Shown: one piece after another, positions 6,933 to 15,570 of the stretch
Position numbering within the stretch: position 1 is the stretch's first letter
Layout of the letters: each line of letters begins with the position of its first letter
Source: Prolixibacteraceae bacterium
Lineage (GTDB): Bacteria; Bacteroidota; Bacteroidia; Bacteroidales; Prolixibacteraceae
DNA length: 36,145 nt
Direction of reading: 5' to 3'
Assembly: GCA_023228025.1 (NCBI GenBank)
Contig: JALOCD010000039.1
Span: 1 to 36,145 of the forward strand
The notes under the pieces: model-generated
What the model was told of the DNA's origin: nothing
The model's database searches: none
What the model saw: only the letters and a program-made list of their open reading frames with translations
Position numbers and translations under genes: made by a program

Positions 6933-7921
6933 GTGTAAAAGAATTTTCCCGTCAACAGCAATCCTGTAAAGACAAAAACGGCAAACAAAAGACTGCTTGC
7001 TGCAAGTTGCATCCCGCCGGAGAGGATGTGTCCTGATGTGCATCCACCTGCCATTCGGGCCCCAAAGATCAGAATAAATCCTCCTAAAAACGCCCAAATT
7101 GCCCTTTTACCGAAACTTTTGCCTTTGTATTTTTCCCAATTGTCATGAATCATCCTGATTTTGAAATCTTTCCGCAATAAGGAGATCACCAGACCTGACA
7201 AGAAGCCGCCGGCCAGGAAGTTTACTTCCCAACTTCCGGGTTTACGTATTTGTTTGAAGTAATCATTGTTGACAACTCCGAAGATATTGTCCGCGACATA
7301 TGGGAAGAAGGTGGAGGCTCCAATTGGACGATCAGCATAGAAAAAGACAAAAGTATTCAGAACCGCTAAGCCAATGCCGGCAAAGATCCAGCTCCTGTCG
7401 GTACTCTTTTCCATCCGGTGAATCACAAATGCGACCGCCACAAAGAGGAGCCCGGCAGGTATGGCCAATGAGTAGAATAGGAACGGGTCTGAGCCAAATG
7501 CCGTATACATGGAATAGGTCCCAAGATTTGGTCCCAGAACCGGGCTGATGTTGGGCAGTATCAACGTATAAACCAATCCTCCGGCCAATCCCCCCAGGAT
7601 TCCGACCATTGCATCGAGCGAACCCTCGCCTGCCGATACCAAAACCGTACCCGGACAATAGCCCAATATGGCCATTCCCATCCCAAAAATCAGTCCACCC
7701 AAAACGATCCCTCCCAGCAGAAGCGGCTTGATGTGGTAGGTAGCGAATCCCATTCCAATTTCGATGTTGAGGAGGATTACCCCCACACCGATGGCTAGTG
7801 CAATGGCTTTGGCCACTTTGTAGTTTTGGAGGGTTGCCATACCGCTTATGGTATCAAAACGGTTCAGTTTGGCGCTTTGGAGCAGGGCTCCGAATAAGAA
7901 GCCAAGAATTAGAGTTGTCAT
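6926..7921 (-). CDS. YeeE/YedE-family sulfur-compound transporter
   Basis: A 331-residue polytopic inner-membrane protein with about nine to ten hydrophobic segments. Two cysteine motifs identify the YeeE/YedE (TsuA-like) family: GYCPGT with Cys89 in the first half and GGCTSGH with Cys294 in the second half. In characterised relatives such cysteines pass thiosulfate through the channel. No TusA-like sulfur carrier is next to it here, although one often accompanies the family. The substrate (thiosulfate or another sulfur species) is therefore inferred. Its stop codon lies inside hairpin element copy 2, and its promoter faces the esterase gene divergently. An alternative reading is a general DUF395 transporter. 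Confidence 0.85.
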   Translation of the reverse strand: MTTLILGFLFGALLQSAKLNRFDTISGMATLQNYKVAKAIALAIGVGVILLNIEIGMGFATYHIKPLLLGGIVLGGLIFGMGMAILGYCPGTVLVSAGEGSLDAMVGILGGLAGGLVYTLILPNISPVLGPNLGTYSMYTAFGSDPFLFYSLAIPAGLLFVAVAFVIHRMEKSTDRSWIFAGIGLAVLNTFVFFYADRPIGASTFFPYVADNIFGVVNNDYFKQIRKPGSWEVNFLAGGFLSGLVISLLRKDFKIRMIHDNWEKYKGKSFGKRAIWAFLGGFILIFGARMAGGCTSGHILSGGMQLAASSLLFAVFVFTGLLLTGKFFYTK

Positions 7922-7967
7922 TTTCTAAAGTTGAAAAAGATGGAATTTGCCTGTACAATTCTATGTT

Positions 7968-7975
7968 CAAAGATA
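7968..7975 (-). promoter_or_regulatory. -7 box (TAnnTTTG) for the YeeE gene
   Basis: On the minus strand this reads TATCTTTG, a perfect match to the Bacteroidota -7 consensus TAnnTTTG. It ends 46 bp before the YeeE start. I saw no clear -33 TTG at the usual distance, so support is from the -7 box and location only. Confidence 0.5.
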
Positions 7976-7996
7976 GTAAAACAGCTTGTTTATTGT

Positions 7997-8004
7997 TAGA
8001 TTTG
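7997..8004 (+). promoter_or_regulatory. -7 box (TAnnTTTG) for the esterase gene
   Basis: TAGATTTG matches TAnnTTTG on the plus strand, 41 bp before the esterase ATG. Together with the minus-strand box at 7968-7975 it makes a compact divergent promoter region. No matching -33 element was obvious. Confidence 0.45.
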
Positions 8005-8045
8005 CCTTGCAAATACTGTGTTTTTACAAACAAATCGATGTCAAA

Positions 8046-8918
8046 ATGAGAAATTGCCTACTTATCCTCGGGTTCCTGTTCTTTTTTCAAACTGCCTTTT
8101 CTCAAGGTGGAAAAGTGATCGAATCGTTGACTTTTACTTCAAAGTCAGGTACAAAAATGGACTATTCTGTCTATTTGCCTGAAGACTATTCTACCTCCCA
8201 ACGAAGTTATCCGGTTGTTTATCTGTTGCATGGATACTCGGACGACGAGACTGGCTGGATACAGTTTGGCGAGGCCAACCGGATTGCAGACAAAGGCATT
8301 GAAGAGGGTAAAATCCCCGCATGCATCATAATTATCCCTGATGGCAAACTCACCTGGTACTGCAACAGTTATGATGGGAAGACCAACTGGGAAGATATAT
8401 TTATCAAGGAACTAATCCCTTATGTCGAAAAGGAGTACCGAATCCGGACGAAAAAAGAATACCGTGCAATAGCCGGACTCTCCATGGGCGGATACGGCGC
8501 GCTGAAACTCTCCATGAAGCATACCGACCTTTTTTCCACTTGTGTGGCCCTGAGTTCTGGTACTTTCACGGATGATGAGATGATCACAAAATCTGATAAG
8601 GAATATGAAATGTACTTTTCGGAACTGTATGGGAAAGGTTTACAAGGCCAGGCCCGTCTGAATGAGGCATGGAAATCTAACAATCCGCTGGATCTCATTC
8701 ACTCCGTCCCAATCGGGAAACTAAAATCTGTTCGGTTCTGGATCGATTGCGGCGATGATGATTTTCTTTACATTGGAAATTCAGCGCTGCATGTTGAAAT
8801 GCGGAAACTCGGCATTCCGCACGAATACCGGGTCAGGGATGGCAGTCATAGCTGGAGCTACTGGAGAACAGGGCTGGCAACGGGATTAGAGTATATTGGG
8901 GAGAAATTTCACAGATAA
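8046..8918 (+). CDS. secreted alpha/beta-hydrolase esterase (esterase D / feruloyl-esterase-like)
   Basis: A 290-residue protein with a signal peptide (MRNCLLILGFLFFFQTAFSQ) and one alpha/beta-hydrolase domain. The oxyanion-side segment is VVYLLHGYSDDETGW. The nucleophile elbow is GLSMGGYG with Ser146, the acid is in CGDDDF (Asp237-239), and the histidine is in DGSHSW (His268). This order fits the PF00756 esterase family, which includes feruloyl/acetyl-xylan esterases, S-formylglutathione hydrolase relatives and enterobactin esterase. The signal peptide argues for a periplasmic or surface role on polysaccharide esters rather than formaldehyde detoxification. The ATG at 8046 is chosen because the leader starts there. 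The 3' end converges with ygiQ at a distance of 3 bp. Confidence 0.85.
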   Translation: MRNCLLILGFLFFFQTAFSQGGKVIESLTFTSKSGTKMDYSVYLPEDYSTSQRSYPVVYLLHGYSDDETGWIQFGEANRIADKGIEEGKIPACIIIIPDGKLTWYCNSYDGKTNWEDIFIKELIPYVEKEYRIRTKKEYRAIAGLSMGGYGALKLSMKHTDLFSTCVALSSGTFTDDEMITKSDKEYEMYFSELYGKGLQGQARLNEAWKSNNPLDLIHSVPIGKLKSVRFWIDCGDDDFLYIGNSALHVEMRKLGIPHEYRVRDGSHSWSYWRTGLATGLEYIGEKFHR

Positions 8919-8921
8919 AAA

Positions 8922-10757
8922 TTATTTATTGAAGAGTCTTTTTTCCAGGTCCGGTCTGCCGCTCTTGCGGAGTTCTGCGATCAAATCTTTTCTGAATTCA
9001 CTCTTGTACCAAAAGAAGAATTTTTTCTGGGCCTGTTTCTGCTCAGACGTTTTGGCTGTGTAGACTCTTTCGAGTGTATAGGGATGGTAGCCAGTATAAT
9101 AGATCACGGTAGCCAGGGTCATGGGGGTGGGAGTGAAGTCCTGGACCTGTTCCAGTTTGAAGTTTTGCTCCTTCATTTTGGCTGCAAGATCAGCCATTGA
9201 TTCGACGGTACTTCCCGGGTGACTGGAGATGAAATAGGGAATCAGTTGCTGCTTTAACCCATACTTCTCATTGGCTTTATCGAAGAATTTTTTGAGTTGG
9301 TCGAACTGTGAAAAGGAGGGTTTTCTCATGATTTTGAGTACCTCATCATCCGTATGTTCAGGGGCAACTTTTAGCCGGCCCGAAACATGTTTTTCAATGA
9401 CCTGATCGAGATAATCCAGGTTTCCCTGGTTGACCTTTTCATCTTCAACCCTGTGAAAGATCAGGTCGTAGCGAATTCCGCTGCCAATGAAAGCTTTCTT
9501 CACCCCCTCGATATTGGATACTTTGTTGTAAAGATTGCTCATTGGCCGGTGGTCAGTATTCAGGTTTTTGCAGACAGTAGGGTAAATGCAGGAGGGTCTT
9601 TTGCAGGATTGGCAAATAGAGAGATGTATGCCTTCCATCTTGTACATATTGGCAGAAGGTCCGCCAACATCGGATATATATCCTTTGAAATCGGGCATTT
9701 GTGTTACTTTTTCTGCCTCCCGGAGTACTGATGCTTCGGATCTTGAAGCGATAAATTTACCCTGGTGGGCAGAGATGGTGCAAAATCCGCATCCCCCAAA
9801 ACAACCACGATGGATATTGATGGAGTGCCTGATCATTTCGTAGGCTGGAATCGTCCCTTTGTTATTGTATTTTGGATGAGGCAACCTGGTAAAAGGCAGG
9901 TCGCTGTACTGGTCCGCCTCATCTGTGCTTAAAGGTGCCCAGGCCGGATTGATCACTACTTTCTGGTCTCCATGCCCCTGGATGAGTCGCGTCTCCGGTT
10001 CCATCCGGTTGGACTCCTCTTCAATAACCTTAAAATTGCGGGCATAGTTGATCTTCTCCGCCTGGCAAGCTTCATAGCCAAATAGTTCAAATTCGTCCCA
10101 ACCGCCGTCGGCTGGGACCGTTTGATCCTTTGGTATCACGAAAGCGGTTTGCGGTATGTCCCTTAAATCCCCTATACTTTTCCCTGCACGAAGTTGCTCA
10201 ACCATCATGATGAGCGACTTTTCCCCCATGCCGTAAAAAAGCAGATCGGCCCGGCTCTCAATCAATATGCTTGGTTTCAATTTGTCGGACCAATAGTCGT
10301 AATGGGTCACACGGCGCAAGGAGGCTTCAATGCCCCCGATGATCAACGGAACATCGGGATACAAATTTTTGATGATATTGGCATAGACGATGGTGGCATA
10401 ATCCGGACGCGCCCCGGCCCTGTCGCCAGGCGTGTAGGCATCATTGGAACGTCTGCGTTTGTTGGCGGTGTAATGGTTGACCATCGAGTCCATGCACCCT
10501 GCAGTAATGGCAAAGAAAAGCCTGGGCTTTCCCATTTTTTTGAAATCGCGAAGGTCGTCCTGCCAGTTTGGCTGTGGCACAATAGCCACTTTCAGCCCTT
10601 GGCTCTCCAGGATACGCCCGATGACAGCCGCACCGAAGGATGGATGGTCCACATAGGCATCACCTGAGAAGAGGACCACATCCAACTCTTCCCATCCCAA
10701 TGCCCTGACCTCTTTGATTGTGGTGGGCAGCCAATTGCTGATTGTATATTCGTTCAA
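8922..10757 (-). CDS. YgiQ family radical SAM protein
   Basis: A radical SAM enzyme of about 611 residues, close to the family's usual length. The N-terminal part has LFSGDAYVDHPSFGAAVIGR, a B12-binding-like segment typical of YgiQ. The [4Fe-4S]/SAM motif is CFGGCGFC (CxxxCxxC; Cys319, 323 and 326 from this start). The C-terminal region FTPTPMTLATVIYYTG and the Lys/Arg-rich end fit DUF3362. The reaction is unknown. The longest frame begins at a TTG at 10776-10778, but that TTG is the end of a -7 promoter box, so a downstream start is more likely. The TTG at 10755-10757 places the first residue where I recall homologues starting, just before the conserved WLPTT. Confidence 0.85.
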   Translation of the reverse strand: MNEYTISNWLPTTIKEVRALGWEELDVVLFSGDAYVDHPSFGAAVIGRILESQGLKVAIVPQPNWQDDLRDFKKMGKPRLFFAITAGCMDSMVNHYTANKRRRSNDAYTPGDRAGARPDYATIVYANIIKNLYPDVPLIIGGIEASLRRVTHYDYWSDKLKPSILIESRADLLFYGMGEKSLIMMVEQLRAGKSIGDLRDIPQTAFVIPKDQTVPADGGWDEFELFGYEACQAEKINYARNFKVIEEESNRMEPETRLIQGHGDQKVVINPAWAPLSTDEADQYSDLPFTRLPHPKYNNKGTIPAYEMIRHSINIHRGCFGGCGFCTISAHQGKFIASRSEASVLREAEKVTQMPDFKGYISDVGGPSANMYKMEGIHLSICQSCKRPSCIYPTVCKNLNTDHRPMSNLYNKVSNIEGVKKAFIGSGIRYDLIFHRVEDEKVNQGNLDYLDQVIEKHVSGRLKVAPEHTDDEVLKIMRKPSFSQFDQLKKFFDKANEKYGLKQQLIPYFISSHPGSTVESMADLAAKMKEQNFKLEQVQDFTPTPMTLATVIYYTGYHPYTLERVYTAKTSEQKQAQKKFFFWYKSEFRKDLIAELRKSGRPDLEKRLFNK

Positions 10758-10775
10758 AATCAAATCGTTTTGATG

Positions 10776-10783
10776 CAAAAGTA
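10776..10783 (-). promoter_or_regulatory. -7 box for ygiQ, overlapping the longest possible start
   Basis: On the minus strand this is TACTTTTG, a perfect TAnnTTTG. Its last three bases are the first in-frame TTG of the ygiQ frame. Transcription should begin a few bases downstream, which excludes that TTG as a start if the promoter is real. Confidence 0.45.
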
Positions 10784-10826
10784 CACCTTATTGAATGCGA
10801 AACTTACTTCTTAAATCAAATCAGGG

Positions 10827-10873
10827 AATTACAAATTACGAATTACAAATTACGAATTACGAATTACGAATTG
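10827..10873. repeat. short tandem repeat array
   Basis: Five degenerate units of about 7-10 bp, alternating AATTACAA and AATTACGA, run head to tail. They lie upstream of ygiQ. Simple arrays of this composition are known in intergenic Bacteroidota DNA. Slippage could make the copy number variable. Confidence 0.7.
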
Positions 10874-10942
10874 ATAAAGCACTGATATACATTAATTTAC
10901 ATAGATGATGTTGGGTTGGCAAAATTGGAATTGTTTCATCAG

Positions 10943-11055
10943 TATATATTTTTATTTTTTAATGGTCTGATGGAATCGAAGATCAGCGAAGCTAATACCC
11001 ACCTATACATTTTCGGTTGGTCCCGACATGTCGGGATGGGTATTTCATTATTTAT
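10943..11055. repeat. dispersed hairpin element, copy 3
   Basis: The left end is TTTTTTAATGGTC then TGATGGAAT, and the right end is TATTTCATTATTTA; both match copy 2. The internal inverted pair ATACCCA/TGGGTAT encloses a perfect 14-bp palindrome CCCGACATGTCGGG at 11022-11035. The internal sequence differs from copies 1 and 2 while pairing is kept, which suggests selection for structure. Confidence 0.7.
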
Positions 11056-11130
11056 AATTTTTGTTCGGTTAAAAATGGATCAGCGCCAATTTCGCAACTC
11101 CGTTGCTTTGATATTAATACAATGCACTCA

Positions 11131-11194
11131 TCTACAAAGATATAACAACTCAGTTGCTAAAATGAAGGCTGCGTAGCAGCTAAATCTTTGTAGA
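11131..11194. repeat. inverted repeat with TCTACAAAGAT arms
   Basis: Perfect 11-bp arms at 11131-11141 (TCTACAAAGAT) and 11184-11194 enclose AACTCAGTTGCT and the near-palindrome GCTGCGTAGCAGC (11168-11180). A related AACTCCGTTGCT occurs at 11096-11107 just upstream, and a CACGGAGTGGTG hairpin follows at about 11219. The cluster looks like a composite of small palindromes rather than a gene. Confidence 0.65.
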
Positions 11195-11471
11195 AAAGAA
11201 TATAAAGGAAATGGAAGCCACGGAGTGGTGTCATCTGTGTAAAAGCTTATAATTAAAAGTATTACAGAAGAGGAATGAATTTTATCGGGACAACAATGAT
11301 TATTGATAGGTAAATGTGTTTTACGGGCTTAATTGATGCAAATATTTTAATGTCAGATCATTTGATTTGTTTCTTATATCAGTTCTTTAGTTTCGATCAT
11401 TGTCAATTGTCAGCTATCAATTTTCCATTGATTTAATCTTTTTCTGAACCTGTTTATTAATTCCAATTCTT

Positions 11472-11479
11472 TATATTTG
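11472..11479 (+). promoter_or_regulatory. -7 box upstream of the acyltransferase gene
   Basis: TATATTTG fits TAnnTTTG, about 98 bp before the ATG at 11577. This implies a leader of roughly 90 bases. No clear -33 TTG is visible. Confidence 0.35.
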
Positions 11480-11576
11480 GATAATCAAGTGCCAACTTTT
11501 TTCCATTTGTTTCAAAATTGAAGGCACATGAGATCTGCAAACTTCCTGTTAAGGGGGAACGACAAACCAGCAAATT

Positions 11577-13397
11577 ATGAAACTTGTAAAACCTCAGGAC
11601 CTAATCAAAGCGAGCCCCTTCATTCAATACCTTGGAGGTGAGTATTTTGCGAAGATATTGATGCACTTGCTGAGTTTTCACAAGATCAATGACCTGTATG
11701 AAAATGTTAGTCAAAAGCATGGCATCGAATCGATTGACGCCATTATTAAATACCTGAACATTACCCTGGATTTTGATGAAAATGATCTGAAAAAGTTACC
11801 CGCAGAAGGAGGTTTTATAACCGTTTCGAACCATCCGTTTGGCGGCATTGACGGGATATTGCTGATCAAATTGCTTTCGTTGGCCCGAGGGGACCACAAG
11901 GTAATTGCCAATTTCTTGCTTAAAAAGGTGGAGCCCATCTCAGATTTTTTTTTGGCGGTCAATCCCTTTGAAAACATGCCCGAAGCGGGTTCCAGCATTG
12001 CCGGTTTGAAGACTGCCATCGATCATCTTCAACATGGAGGGGTGTTGAGCCTTTTCCCGGCAGGGGAGGTATCTACGAATTATAGCTCTTCGGTCATTAC
12101 GGACAGGGAGTGGCTAGTTTCTGCCATCCGATTTATCAAAAAGAATAAAGTTCCTATTGTTCCGATCTACTTCCATGGAACAAACAGCCGCATGTTCCAC
12201 CTTTTGGGAAGGATACACCCCGCTCTCCGGACGGCAAAGTTACCTTCTGAACTTATTAACAAGAGAGACAAAACGATCAAAGTGAGGATTGGGAATCCAA
12301 TTTCGGTCAAAGAGCAAGACAAATTTTCTGATATTCATCAGTTTGGCCGTTATTTGAGGGCAAAGACCTATTGCCTTGATTCAGGAATTGAGGTAAAGCG
12401 CTTTTTCAACTACTCGCTGAAAAGTGATCCAAAGCCTGAAGAGATCATTGGACCTCAAGCGCATGATTTAATTGAAAGGGAAATAGCTTTTGTAAAAAAG
12501 GAGCATTTTCTATTCAGTGTAAAAAATTACGATGTGTTTTGTGCTCCTACCAAGGTAATACCGGTCATTCTGAACGAACTGGGCCGTTTAAGGGAGATCA
12601 CCTTTAGGGAGGTTGGAGAAGGGACCAACCGTTCAACGGATATTGACGAGTTCGATCTTTATTACCAGCAACTGATTATCTGGGATACCAATGAGAAAAA
12701 AATAGTTGGTGGTTACAGGATTGGGATGGGGGCCGACATCATGGACCAATTCGGTATCAGGGGATTTTATACCCAAAGCCTTTTCAAGATGAGCAACGGT
12801 TTCAAGAATACCTTGCGGCAATCGCTCGAGTTGGGCAGATCATTTATCGTGGGTGAATATCAACGCAAACCACTTCCACTCTTTCTGCTTTGGAAAGGGA
12901 TTCTCTTTTTTCTGCTAAAAAATCCTGAATACCGCTACCTGATCGGTCCGGTAAGTATCAGCAACACCTATTCCGAGAAGTCGAAAGAGTTGATCATTCG
13001 GTACATCATGGCCAATTATTATGATTATGGGAAGGCCGCCTTGGTGAAACCCCGCAACCGGTTCAAAGTCAAAACCCGGGACCTCCATCTGAATGAGGCA
13101 ATGATGCACCTGTCGCCACAGCTTAGTTCCCTGGATAAATTTATTGGCGACGTAGATCAATACAACAGCGGGCTGCCTGTACTTTTAAAAAAATACTTAG
13201 GATTGAATGCGAAAATTATTGCATTCAATGTGGATCCGAAATTTAACAATTGTGTGGACGGAATGATCGTTCTGGATATCTTCGACATTCCCAAAGAGAC
13301 CATCGATTCACTTTCCAAGGAGTGCAATGATTTGAGTTTGTTGAACAGGTTTTATGCACACCGGGAAACCGAGGAAAATGAGAGGGTGAGAGAGTGA
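11577..13397 (+). CDS. bifunctional PlsC/OlsB-like acyltransferase (OlsF-type, aminolipid synthesis)
   Basis: A 606-residue fusion. The N-terminal half has lysophospholipid-acyltransferase motifs: SNHPFGGIDG with His86 and Asp92, FPAGE at 160-164, and VPIVPIYFHGTNS near 195. The C-terminal half, from about residue 300, is OlsB/GNAT-like: LGRLREITFREVGEGTNRSTDIDEFD, GGYRIGMG and ELGRSFIVGEYQRK. Fused enzymes of this arrangement (OlsF) first acylate the amino group of ornithine or a similar amino acid and then O-acylate the lipid. In Bacteroides the equivalent functions make glycine lipids. The amino acid used here cannot be read from sequence. The last residues (EENERVRE) are encoded by a repeat arm shared with the convergent gene's end. 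Confidence 0.8.
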   Translation: MKLVKPQDLIKASPFIQYLGGEYFAKILMHLLSFHKINDLYENVSQKHGIESIDAIIKYLNITLDFDENDLKKLPAEGGFITVSNHPFGGIDGILLIKLLSLARGDHKVIANFLLKKVEPISDFFLAVNPFENMPEAGSSIAGLKTAIDHLQHGGVLSLFPAGEVSTNYSSSVITDREWLVSAIRFIKKNKVPIVPIYFHGTNSRMFHLLGRIHPALRTAKLPSELINKRDKTIKVRIGNPISVKEQDKFSDIHQFGRYLRAKTYCLDSGIEVKRFFNYSLKSDPKPEEIIGPQAHDLIEREIAFVKKEHFLFSVKNYDVFCAPTKVIPVILNELGRLREITFREVGEGTNRSTDIDEFDLYYQQLIIWDTNEKKIVGGYRIGMGADIMDQFGIRGFYTQSLFKMSNGFKNTLRQSLELGRSFIVGEYQRKPLPLFLLWKGILFFLLKNPEYRYLIGPVSISNTYSEKSKELIIRYIMANYYDYGKAALVKPRNRFKVKTRDLHLNEAMMHLSPQLSSLDKFIGDVDQYNSGLPVLLKKYLGLNAKIIAFNVDPKFNNCVDGMIVLDIFDIPKETIDSLSKECNDLSLLNRFYAHRETEENERVRE

Positions 13398-13496
13398 GAA
13401 AATGAGATAATAAAGAACGCTGCAGTCTGATTTTCATTTCACTATGACTCATGTCTCAGCTCTCCACTTCTCATTTTCTCACCCTCTCATTTCTCA
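13376..13496. repeat. inverted repeat at convergent gene ends, likely bidirectional terminator
   Basis: The left arm (about 13376-13407) is AAATGAGAGGGTGAGAGAGT followed by GAGAAAATGAGA. The right arm (13469-13496) reads TCTCATTTTCTCACCCTCTC then ATTTCTCA. They pair over most of 28 bases. The stop codons of both flanking genes lie inside: TGA at 13395-13397 and the minus-strand TGA at 13487-13489. Confidence 0.7.
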
Positions 13497-15547
13497 ATGC
13501 GGATTCTCGCGTCAACCGCCACAATTTTATCCTTGCTCCCCATCAACGGATTGATATCCATCTCTTTGATTTCAGTGGCGAAGCGTAACATGGAGGAGAG
13601 CCTCACGATGATTTCGCTGAATTTTTTCCGGCTCACTCCGCATTTTCCTCTATAACCCTTGATAATAGGATAGGCATTCAGGTTACGGATCATGGAATCG
13701 GCCTCCTCGAAGGTAAGCGGTGCAAGGCCCGAGGTGGTATCTTTCAGCACTTCGACAAAAATCCCTCCGATGCCGCAAAGAATGACATGGCCAAATTTTG
13801 GTTCGTAGCTGGCGCCCAAGAAAAGTTCGATCCCTGATGCTTGCTCGGCCAGCAAAACAGCCGTTGTCTGTTTGATCTTCATCATGCGACTAAATTCGAC
13901 ACTTACCATCTCTTCTGAGCGAACATTTAAAGTGACTCCGCCTACATCCGTTTTATGCAAAGGTCCTACCACCTTCATCACGAGCGGAAATCCGATTTTT
14001 TTTGCAGCCTGAATCGCTTCTGTTTCAGTTTTTGCGATGATCTCCTGAACGGAAGGGATTGAGGCAGCGGCAAGAAGCTGTTCGACCAAGTCAGGTGAAA
14101 GGTAGCCGTTAGGACTATTGTCGATGATCCTTCTGATACGAGGCACATCCACACCATCCAGAAAGATCTCTTGTCCGGATGGTTTCGGTGTCAGCTTAAC
14201 CCGTGTGAGGGCCTTTCCCAACAGTACTTCATCGGGGAAGTTCACATTCCCATGGGAGAGAAAAAAAGCCAGGTCCTTTTTCACGTTCATCACAGAGGGT
14301 AAGATGGGATAGATTGGCTTTTTGCACTGTTTCATCTTCCTGTTCAGTACCTCGTATACATCTTTGACGGAGGTAAGTCCTGGACTGCCAAAAATTACTG
14401 CCATCCCATCGATATCCTCCATTTTATTTTCTACGGTATCGATAATCAGATCCAATTGTTCTGCATTGCCTGTTGCTAGAAAATCGATTGGGTTTTCAAC
14501 GGACGAGCCTGGTGGCAATGCCTCTTTCAATCTTTGTTTTACCGGCGAATCGGGAATATTTGGGATGTTGATTCCTCCGTTCTCAAGAGCATCCGTAAGC
14601 ATAACAGCCGGACCTCCGGCATGTGTAATGATTGCAATATTTTTACCATTCATCTGTTTGGACATCAGGACACAAGCGACAGTCGTCAACTCTTCGCGTC
14701 CATAACAACGCACGATTCCCGCCTTGCGGAAAAGCGCTTCAACGGCCGAGTCGGAACTGGCCATAGCTCCGGTGTGCGAGGATGCTGCCCTGCTTCCGGC
14801 CTTGGAACTTCCGGCTTTGATGGCCGCAAGCCTGAACCCTTTTTTCACCAAAGAAGCGGCATGAAATAAAAATTTATCAGGATTATGGATGGCTTCGATG
14901 TAAAGCAATTTAACCCGCGCCTCGGCCTCTTCATCTGAATGCAGGTCCCAATATTCAAGTACCTCTTCGACCCCCAACTGTGCCGAATTGCCAACCGAAA
15001 TAACCCTGGAAAATGTAAGTCCTTTTGGAATAGCCGATTCCATAATAAATACCGCCGTGGCGCCCGATCCGGACACAAAATCCACGCCGGTTGGTTCCAG
15101 TCTTGGAATGGGTTCTGTAAAGACGCCGGCATAGTCGTGCGTAAGCATTCCGATGCAATTTGGGCCGATCAGACAGGCATTCGCCTGGTTGACAAGTTCG
15201 ACGAGTTCGTTTTCGAGTTTGGTACCTTCCGGGCCCATTTCGCTGAATCCTCCTGAAATAATGATAAATGCCTTGGTATTCTTCTCCTTTGTAAGGATTG
15301 CAACAGCCTCTGCACAAAATTTCGCAGGAATAGCCAGTATGGCCATCTCCACATTTGGAAGATCTTTGACGGAGGCATAGGTTGTAACCCCTTGAACAAT
15401 TGAATCATTCGGATTAACGGCAAAGAGTTGCCCTTTGTATTCGTGCTCAAGCAGGTTTTTCAGGATTTTGCCACCCGGCTTCGTGACGTTGTTGGATGCT
15501 CCCACCACCACGATGCTGGAAGGGGAGAGAAGTTGTCTGTTCAGCAT
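13487..15547 (-). CDS. ADP-forming acyl-CoA synthetase (fused alpha-beta)
   Basis: A 686-residue fused NDP-forming acetate/acyl-CoA ligase, which interconverts acyl-CoA + ADP + Pi and acid + ATP + CoA. The N-terminal CoA-binding domain starts SIVVVGASNNVTKPGGKI. The ligase-CoA region has the phospho-histidine motif ASSHTGA with His258. The C-terminal ATP-grasp domain includes FPLVMKVVGPLHKTDVGGVT, the second-histidine region, and EMDINPL near the end. In anaerobes this enzyme recovers ATP from acyl-CoA made by 2-oxoacid:ferredoxin oxidoreductases, and such an oxidoreductase is encoded nearby at 17605-20445. The specificity (acetyl, branched or aryl) is not determined. Its stop codon lies in the inverted repeat shared with the previous gene. 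Confidence 0.9.
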   Translation of the reverse strand: MLNRQLLSPSSIVVVGASNNVTKPGGKILKNLLEHEYKGQLFAVNPNDSIVQGVTTYASVKDLPNVEMAILAIPAKFCAEAVAILTKEKNTKAFIIISGGFSEMGPEGTKLENELVELVNQANACLIGPNCIGMLTHDYAGVFTEPIPRLEPTGVDFVSGSGATAVFIMESAIPKGLTFSRVISVGNSAQLGVEEVLEYWDLHSDEEAEARVKLLYIEAIHNPDKFLFHAASLVKKGFRLAAIKAGSSKAGSRAASSHTGAMASSDSAVEALFRKAGIVRCYGREELTTVACVLMSKQMNGKNIAIITHAGGPAVMLTDALENGGINIPNIPDSPVKQRLKEALPPGSSVENPIDFLATGNAEQLDLIIDTVENKMEDIDGMAVIFGSPGLTSVKDVYEVLNRKMKQCKKPIYPILPSVMNVKKDLAFFLSHGNVNFPDEVLLGKALTRVKLTPKPSGQEIFLDGVDVPRIRRIIDNSPNGYLSPDLVEQLLAAASIPSVQEIIAKTETEAIQAAKKIGFPLVMKVVGPLHKTDVGGVTLNVRSEEMVSVEFSRMMKIKQTTAVLLAEQASGIELFLGASYEPKFGHVILCGIGGIFVEVLKDTTSGLAPLTFEEADSMIRNLNAYPIIKGYRGKCGVSRKKFSEIIVRLSSMLRFATEIKEMDINPLMGSKDKIVAVDARIRIEK

Positions 15548-15570
15548 GCTGAAAATTTAGATAATTAGAA

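Larger units (their letters stand above)
10784..11576. other. gene-free intergenic region with several repeats
   Basis: About 790 bp between the divergent ygiQ and acyltransferase genes with no supported gene. It holds a tandem AATTACGAATTAC array, hairpin element copy 3, an 11-bp-armed hairpin with a GCTGCGTAGCAGC core, and a -7 box, all listed separately. The plus-strand frame over 10916-11176 translates the repeats and is rejected. From about 11240 to 11470 I see only AT-rich sequence with no recognised element. Confidence 0.6.

Noticed and set aside
10916..11176. 86-codon plus-strand frame in the ygiQ-acyltransferase gap
   Set aside because: It covers hairpin element copy 3 and the TCTACAAAGAT repeat; no homology-like pattern.
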